DNA of 64,000 nucleotides, from positions 1,967,139 through 2,031,138 of the forward strand of contig SSNP01000001.1 in the NCBI GenBank assembly GCA_006937955.1, given 5' to 3'. The DNA is from Pachypanchax playfairii (taxonomy: Eukaryota > Chordata > Actinopteri > Cyprinodontiformes > Aplocheilidae). The notes beneath the pieces were generated by a model. That model did not search any database, was not told where the DNA came from, and saw only the letters and a program-made list of their open reading frames with translations. Numbering within the stretch: position 1 is the first letter of the stretch; the number at the start of each line of letters is the position of its first letter. Position numbers and translations under genes: made by a program. Of the stretch, positions 25,101 to 37,505 are shown one piece after another.

Positions 25101-25911
25101 GAAGTTTGAAACAAACAAGTTAATGTGGCTGAACAAGTTTGAGAACAAACGCAGATCAATCAAAGTGAAAGTAAACTTTTAGCACGCAGCCAGAGTCCAA
25201 ATGCACGATCAGGATGTTCTGTAACTGCTCGGTAAACAAGCAGCTGTTTTCTGCTTTATCATGTGATAATGTGTCTGTCTGTTTCAGAGCAAATCAATTA
25301 GTGCTGCTTTAAATAAATGACAGTGACCTGTGAGATTTAGTCTGTGATAAGAAACCAAGTGTTCTCTGCAAGGTTTAAATTCTGCAGAGTTAATGATTTG
25401 GATGAATTTCTGTTTTCCATTTTCAGGATTGTTTGGGTTTATCGTCCTGACGCTGCTGCTCATCCCCATGTACTTCATCTATGTTGGCAACTTCAGCAAC
25501 AACCCGCGTCACGTCCTGGAGGACGCAATTGATGCTTTCTGTCAGATCGGACACAAGCCGCTCATCCTTTTGGCTCTGCTGGGCAACACGGTCAGCATCG
25601 CCTTCTTCAACTTCGCCGGGATCAGCGTCACTAAAGAGATCAGCGCCACCACCCGCATGGTGCTGGACAGCCTGCGGACGCTGGTCATCTGGGTGGTGAG
25701 CCTGGCGCTGGGTTGGGAGCAGTTTCACGGCCTGCAGGTTCTGGGCTTCTTAGTTCTTCTGGTGGGCACTGCTCTCTATAATGGTCTACACCGCCCCCTG
25801 CTGGCCAGAATACCGTGGTGCGCTGAGAGGCTGAACTTGGAGGACAGCAGTGAATCAGAAAGAGAGAGACTGCTAAATAATAGCCGAGTGCAGGCTGATG
25901 AAGAAACATAA
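22124..25911 (+). CDS. slc35f6: SLC35F6, drug/metabolite-transporter family membrane protein (complete)
   Basis: Six coding exons: 22124-22200, 23912-23984, 24136-24307, 24439-24654, 24733-24843, 25427-25911. All introns are GT-AG and the reading frame holds across every junction. The total is 377 aa; human SLC35F6 is 371. The start MAWTRYQLFLAGLMLTTGS and blocks such as NMTSASSFQMLRGAVIIFTG, GDLLIIMAQIV, EEKFVYKHDVHPLRAVGTEG and NFAGISVTKEISATTRMVLD are characteristic of this protein. About ten membrane segments are expected. The C-terminus has an acidic dileucine signal ERERLL (residues 361-366), as in the human protein, consistent with lysosomal delivery. The human protein is reported in lysosomes and, through the ADP/ATP carrier ANT2, at mitochondria; its substrate is unknown. 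It lies downstream of kcnk3 on the same strand, as in human 2p23.3. Confidence 0.96.
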
Positions 25912-27619
25912 AACTACTTCTTTTACGAAAGATGTCGGTCGTTTCTGTTTACACCTCCGATTTTAACTCATTCAAACTCAAAGCTGTAAGTTTGAGTGTT
26001 TTTTAAAGCAATAGTTCATCATTGTGGGGTAAAAGCATGTTTGCTTTCTTGCAGAATGTTAAATGAGATCTAACACTCCCACATGTAAGACAGTATCAAT
26101 CTTTAATCCCCATATATGTTTTAAAATCTAAGTCATCTGCTCATGTTTTTCTGAAGCACTTACTGGCTTCCTAAATCTCCTACAGATCAGTAAATTATGA
26201 TATTTTTGTGTTTTCTATGACCATAAACTACAGTGGAAGTCAAACCTCCACTTAATTCCTTACAAATCCTTTTTATTTTTAGCCAAAGTGTCACTTTAAG
26301 ATATCAGAAGATTCACAGATTCCTTATTTTACTGTTTCTCGTCAAAGCGAAATTAATCAACTATAAATTCATTCCACACATTTTCATTCTCGTCATCTAA
26401 CATTCTGCAAGATTTCCAAAAATTCAAAAAAATGGAAATAAAAGCAACCTAACAGGCTGTTATTTACAAAAACAATATTTTATAGGATTTTTTTTAAACT
26501 TTAAAGATGTTTCAAAGACATTCTTAAAGAAAAAAACTTCTTGTTTTTTGTTAGTATTTCAATTTTTACCAGGTTTTTATCCAAAATAAGCAAAGTGCAG
26601 ATTTCTGTATAGGTTCTTCTGTTTTTTTGGTCTGTTCTTACAAATAGATGGACCATTGTAAGTTTTTTTTCTTGACAGTAATTTGAATATTTGTTGAAAG
26701 TAAGACCTTTAATTATCGTGCCTTTTGTCTTTTAAAAATAAGCTCGTCTTACTTCAGATATTTTAGAACAATATCACCAAACTTTAATCTTTGTGTCAAG
26801 ATGTTTCCGTGATTTAAAGTTAATTAGGGAAACAGTGTTTAAAAGGAACCATGACATGCTGTTTTATTTGTACATCAAACACTTGAATAACTTGTATTTT
26901 TAAAAGATTCTGCTTGTGTTTAGCTGTTATATTGTGATAAAAGAAAAAAGGGAACTATCTCAAACCAAACTTTTAATCTGTTGAGGTGGTAGTTTTTTTT
27001 TCCAGAGAGTGTGCAAAAAAAATGTAGACATACAATATAAACAGTAAACAGAAAATATCAGATTTGCTGCATTTCACATGTAAAGGTTCCCTGTTTTCTG
27101 TTTAATATGGAGCAGGTTGCACTTCCTTTTGAGACACTTAAAATGTTCATGGTGAAAGTGAATCTGTAAATTTGTAAGAAAAAAATAATAAATGCATCTT
27201 AAAGTGGAGACTGAACTATAAAAATGTGTTACTTAATTATCTCCAGTTTCTAAATTAAAATATTGAATATAAGTTTAAGACTGAATTTATGGAGTAAAAT
27301 CCAGAGTGTCTGATATCATGAGCAGCTGACACCTGCACTCACTTCCTGAACCCAACACCCACTATGGACCACGTTTGTGCTTTAATGGGGGTCAAATGTT
27401 AAAACCTGCGTCCCCCAGAGACACGACTATGTCACCATGTGACCACACATATAGATTTGCCTTGGTGAAGCAAATTAAAACTTTCGCAACAAAAAATGTT
27501 GCAGCAGCTTCAGACTCAAAATCCAAAACATTAAACTTCATAAACTTGTTGTGACTCTTTAGTTTCGATCCACTCCATCATGAAAGATAAAGAAATTTTA
27601 ATGTAAAAAGGTTTAGAAC
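25912..27619 (+). other. slc35f6 3'UTR and downstream DNA
   Basis: AT-rich, no coding frame. Candidate polyadenylation signals are AATAAA at 26437-26442 and 27187-27192. The second follows a long stretch without a competing signal and is the likelier distal end. Nothing else recognised. Confidence 0.5.
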
Positions 27620-28277
27620 CATGGACGAAATTTTGATTTCAGAGGTGGGGGGGACAGAAGTGTTTTTCATAAAACTAATCTTTCAGCTTACTGTGTCCTC
27701 CATTGTTTCTTTTAGTTTTCTATTGCTACTTTTAAGCCCAATTTTCCTTGGTTTGACTGGTTGTAAAGCATGTAGCCAAACATTATCACCCAATTCTGTG
27801 TTTTACCTGAGTCAACATCACACCAACGACCCAGTGAAGGTGTTGAAGGACGGCTGGAACACATTTCTTTGAGTAACTTACAGTTTGACTTCTAAAAAAA
27901 GTCTCTTATGTCGCCTTTTTTTCTCTTTGACATCATAAACCCAAACGCCGGCCAAACGACAGTTGCACAGCACTCCTGACCGCAGGTTAGCTCGCCACCA
28001 CACCGGTCTGTCTGTCTGCAGTGTGCAAACAGGCAAGGGGGAGTGACAGCAGAAACAGCCAATCACACAAGAGGAACTGGTAGGCGGGCTAAACTAGGGG
28101 AGACGGGCTTCAGCTTGAGCGGCCGTTTTCTGCTTGGTCCTAGTGCTCAACCTATCTCTGTTTAATGTAGCGAAACATTGTTTTTGGACAGTTACAGAGT
28201 ACAGGGGACCAAAACGGCCTTTTGAAAAAGTGCAGGGGACATGTCCCCTGTGTCCCCCCCCTAAAACTACGTCCATG
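27620..28277. mobile_element. hAT-like non-autonomous DNA transposon with CATGGACG termini
   Basis: Left end CATGGACGAAATTTT; right end AAAACTACGTCCATG, an inverted repeat with few mismatches. Runs of G on the left (near 27646) and of C on the right (near 28254) extend the inverted structure. Flanks are TTTAGAAC and GATAGAAC, a possible 8-bp target duplication with two differences, which suggests hAT. 658 bp with no transposase. The interior contains a perfect GGGGACATGTCCCC palindrome near 28235-28248. Confidence 0.7.
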
Positions 28278-28831
28278 GATAGAACACCTGTTTTTAGGTT
28301 GAAGCTGATTGAGGGATGTCAAAAAGTTAAGTAAAGCTTAAAGTTAGAATTTCTTTTGATGAATAAGGAATTAATACAATCTATTGTTTACTTTAAGCAA
28401 ATCCTTTTATAGATTTACAGGAGAACATTACTTACCGAGTGGCCTTGACATGGTGGGAAACAGCAGAACTCAACAGGTGGGATCAATTTATTTCCCTCTG
28501 GAGTTCAACATCTTGAGTGATGTATCACCTTAAGCACTCTGAGAGCGCAGGCCTCCACCAAGCACATTCATCGACAACTTTTCAAGTTACGTTGGTAACA
28601 GGCAAACAAACCATTTGACATTTATTTTCATTCGTGTTCAAGTGTTTGTGTTTTTACCACATTCAGGGATGATGCAAAACATAAGTTTCCTCAGTCTCAA
28701 ACTCCTAAAAGGTTTCTGCTTTTATTTTGAAAGAAATTATTCTGGGTATAAAAAGGTTTTCCAGAATGACTGTGTTTCCCAGACAGAAATAACACAAACT
28801 GTAGCGACATATGTTGTAGTGTGTCCTTTGA

Positions 28832-28847
28832 CCGCTAGATGGCAGTG
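28832..28847 (+). promoter_or_regulatory. Candidate CTCF binding site
   Basis: The sequence CCGCTAGATGGCAGTG fits the vertebrate CTCF core CCASYAGRKGGCRS at all positions but one (G for A at the third). It lies between slc35f6 and hlx1, where an insulator would make sense. Such motifs also occur by chance or in old repeats, so binding is only a suggestion. Confidence 0.4.
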
Positions 28848-30859
28848 TTTTACAAACAAAGCGCTCGTGTCATTACGCTGTGCGACTGCCTGACGCGCTC
28901 ACTGTGCTGTAGTTCATTATGCATTTAATAAGTACACACCACTAAATCTGCAGTGTGATACCGCAGTGATGATAGAAAAAAAATAGGTGACATTTGTAAG
29001 TAAACCATAAATTGCTCAGCAAAACAGGCCGAACTGAAAACAAATAGGCTTTTTTGTTTTGAAGGCCCCTAGAGAGGTAGACGTTTATTCTTATCATGTG
29101 ATAAAAATTAAGTTGCTTAAAGCGGTAAACCGATTAAATGTAACAAAACGTTTAAAAGCTCTTTTTGGGGTAGCAGCTGGATCAGGATCTACAACGTCTC
29201 ATTTAAAAATAAAATTCAATGAAAAGGCCAAAAACGAGACTGTAGGGACAGCCGGAGGGGGACATTTCCAGTAGCTGTTTGCGGGATTTTTCCCTCCAGA
29301 TTCGATGGGCAACAGCTCCCCAGAGGCAACCCCCCACAGGACAAGGACAAGGGTACAGAGGCTGAATATATATTTTGATCATTTGCATTTCATTGCTTAG
29401 TTATTCAAAAAAAAATCGCCAACATAATTTTCTTATTTGATATATTTTTCCAGCCTGATCTCTGCCGTAAGCTGCACTCCAACTTCTCTGTGACGTAAAG
29501 CTGTCCTGAGATGCTCTGCTTTGCATCAAACTCTCATGCATCTGCAGCATCTCATATCGGAAGGACTCATTTTACATCTTCTCGCAGACAAATGGACATT
29601 TACATTTTAACTCTAATATTAATTGCAAAATCAAAACCTCAAAGGGTTTTTGCCAAAGAAAAATCTGAAATATAAAGTCTGTTTCTGTGCATGTTTCAAG
29701 CAGGCCATACATCATCCCTGTTTTAAGTCCCCTGCAGTGTTTTGCTAAAGTCCAGCTGCAGAAAGTCCCGAACCCCTGCACAAGAGGTGACTTTAATCTG
29801 TTGTTATATAAACAGATGCTTTGCTCAGAGGCTCCCAGTCAAAAGCTTCCATTAAAGCGACCCATTGGGTTGTTTACAGCAAGAGAGCAGGCTGCAGTGA
29901 GTGTGATTAGTCTGTCACTCCAGAGTCCAGCTAATCACCACTTAATGTTTTTAAGTCTGACTGAGAGGAACAGAGAGTGAAAACCTGCTGATAAAAAATG
30001 AAATTTAGGAAATTTAATAGGATTTTGATCTGTTATGCAGTCACAATTTATTAATTCAAAAAACAAATTTTCTATATATAATCTAATCTTAAAACAAACA
30101 GGCGCTAAAGAGACTAAAAATCTACTTTTATTTGAGATTTTATCAAGAAATATTTCAATCCTTTGAAAATGTATTTTTCAAATAGGTTGTTAAAAATATA
30201 TGTAAATGTACAAATATAGACAAATGTAAATATGCATTGGAAAACACAATAAAGGTCATATAATGTTATGTTTTCTGTTATTGTTTCGAATCTGAAGATT
30301 TTTTTTACATTCATATTGAAGGATTGATTTCAATCCAAATAATAACAGGCGAGATTTTTTTTTTTATTATTTATTTTTGTTTAAAGAAATTGATTAATTT
30401 GTAATATTTTAACCATTAACTGTTTCAGCATTTTTTTTAAAGACCTACACATAAATGAGGAACATTTCTGCAAATGAGAGCGAGTCACTGGGGGGAGCTG
30501 CTTATTCACCCTTCACAAAATTAATCTTCTACATGAAATCTGTGGGAACAATTATGTTCCTCAAAAAGATTCAGCTTGTCTTTATTTTACCTCTAAACCA
30601 CTCAATTTGTTCATTTTATCTATTGTGCAATGCAAATATAAAAAAAAAATGCATGTGTGATGATAAATAACCTCTTGAGTCATTTGATGTGTCAATTTTG
30701 TCAGAAAAAAACATGTTAAATGATTGAAACTATTTAAAAAAAGAAAAGAAAAGAACAGGCGGTCTCTTCAGCCTCTGACGGAGCTCATTGTCTGAAAGCC
30801 TGGATGTGCTCATGGTCACATAAACGGGACACTCTCAGGCCTCTCCTTTTCTTCTCCCC

Positions 30860-31100
30860 CTCCTCCTTCTGGAAATGATGGCAGCATGCCATACAGAAGG
30901 CTGTGTACAATGGCCCAGGTCCCATTAAATCTGCGAAAGTTCCTTCCTGAGGTAAACATTGCCAGAAATAGTAATCCTGGCCTGAACTGCAGGGTCTTTC
31001 AGGAGGGGAGCAATAATTCTGGGTGTAATAATGGAAACGGTTTCATTCTGCTCAGCAGCATGTGATCCAGGCCTGAACAGTCCGTATACTCATTCAGTTT
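30860..31100. promoter_or_regulatory. Possible conserved non-coding element upstream of hlx1
   Basis: A non-repetitive block of balanced composition within AT-rich DNA, about 2.4 kb upstream of the hlx1 start. No frame runs through it and no transposon ends are seen. Its role is inferred only from composition and position near a developmental gene. Confidence 0.22.
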
Positions 31101-32075
31101 TCTCCCCGTCTGATAAGACTTCCTGAAAAACAACACAGAGAGCAATCAGGAGACAACAATAGATGCTTTAAACTTCAGGTGGTCAAGAGTGCACAGTCGC
31201 ACGGCTTTGTTTTCATGCACAGAGAGCATGTGACTCATAAAGCCTTCAGCATTGTGTTTTCATGTTGTTTGTTTAGTCTCTGATTATGGACTTAAAACAA
31301 GTTGATTGAGCAAGTAAGACATTTTAATTTTCTTATATATTCAGAAGTTGTAAGAAGGAGAAGTTTGCAGATTTTCTGATTTTCCTAAAAATATTAAAAA
31401 TCTTCTGTAAAGGTCATGAGTTCAAACTGAAGTGTTGTGCAAAGTGGAACCTGCAAATTATTATTTATTGGCAGGTAAATAGTTCTAACTGATGTTTGTC
31501 ACTTTATTTAACTGTGGATGGGTTTGTGGTGAAAATAAGGCCTCGTTTGAAACATGAATTGCCACTAAATTAAACCTTCTTGGTTTTTAATGGCTTAGAT
31601 ATTTCAACCCTGATGAACCCCCGTGTTTAAGAGTGGGGTGTTGTATAAATTATATATTATTTAAATGAGAAATATCATGAGAAAATGATGCATAAAAACT
31701 TTAAATGAAACAATAAATTGTCGATGAAAAGCAGGAATTGTCCACAGATGAAGTTGCTGAACTGTCACTGTATGAAGACAAACTCAAGTCTTCCAGTCCT
31801 TTAGTCAGAGACAGAAACCGCTGCACCACCATGCAGCAGTGTCCCTCTCTCTGCCATCACTCATACAGCTCCACGGAGGTCAAGCTCAGAAAAGGAACAT
31901 AATGATGATGAACAGCAGAAATATTTCACTTTTTACGGGAGATCTGTGAAACAAAAGTGTCATCTAGATATTAAATTTTGAGAGCAGCAGGTTTGAAATT
32001 TCGAGGACCCAAAAAGCGCATAAACGCATCGGGAACAAGCACCCAAAACTCCATCAAAGCTTGTTTATCAATAAG

Positions 32076-32128
32076 CCCCCCCCCCCCCCCCCCCCCCCCC
32101 NNNNNNNNNNCCCCCCCCCCCCCCCCCC
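32076..32128. repeat. Poly-C tract containing an assembly gap (10 N)
   Basis: 25 C, then 10 N (32101-32110), then 18 C. The gap is inside the homopolymer, so its real length and content are unknown. The opposite strand would be a long poly-G run able to form quadruplexes. It sits about 1.3 kb upstream of the hlx1 start codon. Confidence 0.98.
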
Positions 32129-33266
32129 TCTGCTGCGACACAAACTGAGTATAAAAGCTGATCTGAGGTCTGTTTTCTCAACTGCTTCCCCCCGAGAAGC
32201 TCATCAGCACCTGAAATAACTCGCTGCGCGCTGCAGCGGCGGCCACATCCTCTTCCCTGGATTGTTTTGACTGCGTGATGGAGGGCAAACGTTTAGTGTC
32301 ATTTTCTAATTTTATCCCGGAAAAGTGTCACTCGAAAACACCATGATAGCAGGCAGTCAGGGTCATCGGCGCTTCCGCCCGCATGAATCAAGACTAAATG
32401 AATGCGGGGCCTTCAGAAGCCATTGTTTCAACACATGCGGGATGAGAACATGCGATCGCAGTTTAAGGAGGGGGCGGGGGGGTCAAGACACAACAGAACA
32501 ACATGATGAAAGACTTAAACGTTTAAATATAAGTTCATCTACACGAAAAATAATTCAGGCTCTTGTGATCAAACTTCTCAGTTCTAAAATAATCTCGCGC
32601 AGGACCCAACAGGGCGATTCTTAAGGAGTATTGCAGATGAAGCACTGCCTCTGAAGTTAATTGTGTTTTCGCGTGGGGTGGTGGGGGTGGGGATAGATTT
32701 CCTCTGTTTATTATGAGCATGGGGACGGATTTGCGTCACCGTGCAACTTGCAGGTTGCGATAAACTTGCACAAATATTGAACAAGGGAAGTTCTAACAGT
32801 CATTATAAAGTTTTCCTCCCCTCTCCTCCGGAAGAAATAAGGATTTCTGCTATATCCTAAAATACTAAAGCAGCTTCTATTTTGGGGGGCAAATCTAGCA
32901 GGCGTATCCGCTCATTTAACACGAATCACAGCCCATCAAAAACAGGATGCGATGGAGCTAATAGAGACTCCCCTGGGCCCGGAGTTATAAGAATGTACTG
33001 TTTATTATTAATTACGCTGTATTGTGGAAATTATACTGTTTGGTATTTTGGTCAAACTCTAATTTCCAACAAGAATCCAAGTGAACATCCTGCGTGATGA
33101 TTGCTTTAGTGCGTTATTTGGGGTGAGGAGCGCGCGCTCTTTAAGTGATCAATCCATCATCTCAGGATCAAAATTGCTCCGGCGTTTCCCCGCTTATGTG
33201 TGTGTGAGAGAGACAGACTTTCATCCTAATTTGCAAGAGCGCGATGTGAGCAAACACAGCGCACCC

Positions 33267-33288
33267 ATTGGCTCAGAAAGCGACCAAT
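33267..33288 (+). promoter_or_regulatory. Paired CCAAT boxes in the hlx1 promoter region
   Basis: ATTGG (33267-33271, inverted CCAAT) and CCAAT (33284-33288) lie 12 bases apart, about 180-200 bp upstream of the hlx1 ATG. Their spacing and GC-richer surroundings fit a proximal promoter. The transcription start is not determined; the TATA-like stretch near 33416-33424 is too close to the ATG to be a likely core promoter. Confidence 0.4.
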
Positions 33289-33466
33289 CAGTGTCAGTGG
33301 AGGAACTTGTGAGTGGAACTGTGGGGTTGGAGTTTCAGAGTTGCGAGAGCGATTTTGGCATTTCCACAGAGAGGACGGGCTGCTAAAACTCTAGCCGTGC
33401 TTTTTACATGCCTGTGTTTTTATACACTCTTGCGAGAAAATCATACGAGGCGTTAGAAGCTCCGGG

Positions 33467-36185
33467 ATGTACACGGCCGGACTCAACCCGTTTTACGCAT
33501 CAAACTTTAGCCTCTGGTCTGCGTACTGCGCCGGAGGCTTCGCCGTGGATTCAGTGAAGAAACCCTCGTTTTGCATCGCAGATATTTTGCAGGCTGGTGA
33601 TGCCGAGAACCTCCAAGGATCGTCGGCCCTTATGGTGCATATGGGACACCATCATCACCACCACCACCGCGCACAGCAAGCGCACTCCGGCAGCTCTCCG
33701 CTGCGTCCCTCTCCTGTCGCACCGGACTCCTCGGTGTTCGGTGCCAGGGTGAATCCCGCGTCTCCGTACCACAGACACGGACTACAACTAACCTCAGTTT
33801 CCAGAACGTCATTCAGTTCGCAACAAGCTCCACCGCCGTCAAGCAAAGACCTCAAATTTGGAATTGATCGGATTTTATCCACGGACTTTGATCCCAAATG
33901 CAAAGAAAAGTCGACGCTAAGAGGTGAGCAGAAACCTGAAATACACCCACATCTTTTATCACAAACACTTTAGACAATGACTATAAACACGTTTTTATAC
34001 ACAATCTCACAAGAAAACAGTTTAGAAACTGAAACCAGAAACAACTCAAAGTTTTGCACATGTGCAGTCAGTTGCTTCAGTTTCAACACTGACCGGCTTG
34101 TTCACAAAGTTTGAGTGAAAACAGTCTCATAATAAAGAACCCTGTGAATAAATGATCTCTTCTCTTACTCCCTAACAAGAGGTCAAAGGTCAGGATCAGC
34201 TGCTACAAGTCCAAATAGACAAATTTTACTATAAATACCCCAAGATTTAAAATTTAAAACATCTTTTTGAAGCTATTTATCTCTTTGTGTCCATACTGAC
34301 TGAAGCCCATCATCTCTCGCTTTGTAACAGATCTCACAACCATCGTTAGTTCAAATCGTCAGTCAGGCATCCACATCCCCGTTCAGCCTCCTGCCAGCCA
34401 GTACTTCTCCTCCATAGACCCCGGGATGAGCGACGCGTCCTCCATGATGAGTTCACTAGGCAGCAGCAGCAGCAGCAGACACTCAGGCCAGCATCAGTTT
34501 CAGGACACCTTCCCAGGTAGACATCACCTGTAGGAGAGTAGCTGATAACAACATGTGTTCTGTTTTCATGTGTCAACTCATCTGCTTTAACTTCATCTCA
34601 TCCTTGTGTCTCTTTTTTTTTCTGTTTAGGCCCTTACGCCGTCCTCACAAAAGACACAATGCCTCAGACGTACAAGAGGAAAAGGTCGTGGTCGAGGGCC
34701 GTGTTTTCAAACCTGCAGAGGAAAGGTCTGGAGAAGAGATTTGAAATACAGAAGTATGTCACCAAACCAGACAGAAAGCAGCTGGCTGCGATGCTGGGAC
34801 TCACTGATGCCCAGGTAGGAAGCAGTTAGAGATTTAACACCTGGTTAAAGACACACAACATGACTGACCTGCAGAATTCCCATCATCATCATCACAGTTC
34901 AAGCATGTAGAGATATGGATAAAGTTATTACACCTGAGAAGTTTTAAATGTAAAAGTGCTTTTTTATCAGCATAGATACATGAGACATTGTTGTTACTAT
35001 AGCAACAGCTCCAAATAAGGAGTAAAACGATGAAACAGTCTCTGCTGAGATTGTTTTATTGTCCCCACTGAACAATTACAGTAAAAAATGTAGATTTTTC
35101 CTTTAAAAATTGTTCATGTTATAAGTTTATTTTGAGAAAAAAATTAAGAACTAGACATTTCTTGTCAGGTATTTACTTCAACAAGTTCATCTTCTCATGC
35201 TGGTTTCTACCAGGACAATAATTAGAGTGTTATTGTGTTTTTTTATTACAAAACATTTTGCTGAAGTCATTGTTTGTTTGATCCTAATCATGAAGAGATC
35301 ATGAAACGTGAGACTCGTCCTCTAAGACTGATTTGACAGATTTAAATCAAGAAACATTTTGTTATCTGTCATAATCTCCCAAATTTACAGATCTGAGTGG
35401 TGTGAAAGGAAAATAGCAAATAATCCTGATCCAGCAGCTTTCAGAGGCCTTTTGAGGAGTCCCTTCATCAGCTGTTTTTGTTTACGTCTTATTGGTTAAA
35501 ATATAAATGTCACACAAAGAAAGAAGAAGAAAGTCATTAATAATTCATTTAAATTGCTGATTTTTATTTAATCATAATTTTTTTTAAATAATCACTTTTT
35601 AAATATTGTGTTTCCCATCATTTACTGTGTTTATTTTTTATATAAATATTTTAAAATAATTTTGGAAAGATGTGCTTTGGATTTTGACATTTTAATTCAA
35701 CTTTTTTCAGACTTTGAATCGGCATTGAGCACAAAATAAATATTTTTAATAAAAAGAGGAAAAGTTGCTGTCATAATATAATAGACGAGTTCTGTTGAGG
35801 TTTCTCATCCTGCTTCAATAAATTAGTGTTTAATTTGGATTTATTTTGCGTGTGTTTTTAGGTAAAAGTTTGGTTCCAGAACAGGCGCATGAAATGGAGA
35901 CACTCCAAAGAGGCCCAGGCTCAGAAGGATAAAGAGAAGGACGAGAAGCCGGACCAGAGTCTCTCTGAGAACGGCAGCACGGAGCCCAAAGATCCGGTGG
36001 AGTCTGAGTGTGAGAGCGAGGGCCGCAGCGAGAGCGAATCCGATGAGGCTGAGGAGGAGGAGAGCGAACATTTAGACATTTCTGAGCACAATAAGACCAG
36101 CGTGATCATGAGCGGGAGCGCGCAGGCGGGCGGCGCGGACAGCACAGGGCCCACGGACACCGCGGCATCGCAGGTCCTAATATGA
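33467..36185 (+). CDS. hlx1: HLX (H2.0-like) homeobox transcription factor (complete)
   Basis: Four coding exons: 33467-33923, 34331-34516, 34630-34814, 35862-36185. Introns are GT-AG and in phase, giving 383 aa; human HLX is 488 aa with longer low-complexity stretches. The N-terminus (NPFYASNFSLWSAYC) and the eh1-type repressor motif FCIADIL (residues 35-41) match HLX. A run of seven histidines follows (61-67). The segment SSKDLKFGIDRIL ends exon 1. Exon 2 has a five-serine run. Exons 3-4 encode the homeodomain (about 231-290) preceded by KRKRSW and ending KVWFQNRRMKWRHSKEAQ; the intron splits it just before VKVWFQNRR, the usual HLX position. The tail is acidic and serine-rich. HLX is a nuclear DNA-binding regulator of gut/liver mesenchyme and haematopoietic development. 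The flanking 28-kb gene-free region fits long-range control. Confidence 0.96.
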
Positions 36186-36669
36186 TTTAAATCATGAACA
36201 CTGAGAGGAACACGTTGCTTTTAGACTTTTTTTTGACAGAAGAACGAAAATGCAACTGCATCCAAAACAGGTCAGTTTTATTTCCGGAGCAGAGACAATT
36301 TGACTTATTATTGCACACTGTGTTCATCCTACACAAGAAGCGCCAGAAAAAGTGTGAATTTCTCCTTGTTTGCTGTTTTCCCCCATTAAAAGCTTTAATA
36401 ATAAAACCAGAGATAATTTAAACTCCTTCAGACGGACTTGTGGCCTGCAGTGTTTTTCATTTTCTTTGAGAAGCTTCAGTGCTGATGACGTTTCTCCTCT
36501 ACAGAAGCACGTGAAATACAGCTGTGTTTTTGAATTGTTTGGTTCTGAACCACTTGTTTAAAGCTGTAAATGAAATCTCAGAACATCATGGCAGAGTTTG
36601 TTCTTCTTTTGTTCTGGTTTTGATACATAGTTGTGCTATGTTGTTAATATTTGCACTGAAAATATTGTA

Positions 36670-36675
36670 AATAAA
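36670..36675 (+). terminator. Likely hlx1 polyadenylation signal
   Basis: AATAAA about 485 bases after the hlx1 stop codon, followed by a T-rich stretch with TGTTGTTGT near 36702. This is the first canonical AATAAA after the stop in a suitable context. Confidence 0.5.
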
Positions 36676-36714
36676 ATGTCCTTATACCTTTACCTCATAC
36701 CTGTTGTTGTTGCT

Positions 36715-36750
36715 ATTATCATTATTATTATTAATAATAATAATAATAAA
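36715..36750. repeat. (ATT/AAT)n microsatellite
   Basis: ATT units turning into AAT units, so the centre (TTATTAATAA) is palindromic. Confidence 0.85.
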
Positions 36751-37039
36751 CTATCTCTATATCTCTATAAATAAATCTCCTATAATCTAAGTTTGTTTGA
36801 TTAACCTTCTCCTTGGTGCGCGTGAACTCCTTTTAAGAAAAGTCTAATTTATAGTTTGTTTATATTTCCTGGCTCCAGAGATCAGCCATGACTCGGATGA
36901 TCATGTTTTCTGCATTAATCAATAAACTTTCCTCTTTCCGGTGTCATTTCTCTGCAGACGCATTTGGGTTAAAAAAAAATCCATATCGAGTTAGAAAATT
37001 ATTTGAAAATTAAGAGGAATGATGGAACATGACGTACGT

Positions 37040-37505
37040 GTGATGTTGAAATGCGATTTCTCAATTAGCCTCATCACGGTGATCAACGGCTCATATTTAC
37101 TAAGAATCCGCATTCTTGCAGCAACAGACAGACACGCATGCGCAGCTCAATTAAAAAGGTTTCATGGCATTTAATGGCATGAGATCATGGCGCAATTCCT
37201 ATGACATGTCTGTTAAATCTTCCCCTGTCTGAAGGAGTTCATATCTTATTTAAATACTCTTTATTTTCTATCATGTTTCATTCAAATCCAGAAAACTCTC
37301 ATGGCTGGAGCCTCCGCGGGTCAGTGAAGGCATCAAACTGCTGTTTATTCCTCTCATGTAAATACATTTTGGAGCTCTTACAGAACATTTTCAAAATAAT
37401 TACTGTATATATCAGTGTCAACTGGCCTCGGCCATTAAGAGGTTTGTTGATGGAAAATGAAGCCTGCCGGAGTTTTATGGGTAAACAAAGCCAGTGTGGG
37501 GTTTA
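37040..37505. promoter_or_regulatory. Possible conserved non-coding element 3' of hlx1
   Basis: A non-repetitive block starting about 0.9 kb after the hlx1 stop. It includes CTCAATTAGCC, CAGCTCAATTAAAAAGG and a CATGGCATTTAATGGCATGAGATCATGG stretch with repeated GGCAT/ATGG words, plus a GGGTAAACAAAG forkhead-like core near 37479-37490. Regulatory function is a guess from density and position. Confidence 0.28.

Larger units (their letters stand above)
28278..33240. other. Intergenic DNA between slc35f6 and hlx1
   Basis: No coding gene seen. It holds a candidate CTCF site (28832-28847), a repeat-free block at 30860-31100 that could be a conserved element (it includes a GGCAGCATGCC stretch), and a poly-C assembly gap (32076-32128). 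The last kilobase before hlx1 is more GC-rich and probably contains the promoter and 5'UTR. The rest is AT-rich and featureless. Confidence 0.5.

Noticed and set aside
25423..25728. 101-codon minus-strand frame
   Set aside because: Antisense shadow of slc35f6 exon 6.
33416..33424. TATA box for hlx1
   Set aside because: About 45 bases before the ATG, which would leave almost no 5'UTR; the CCAAT pair further upstream is more plausible as the promoter mark.
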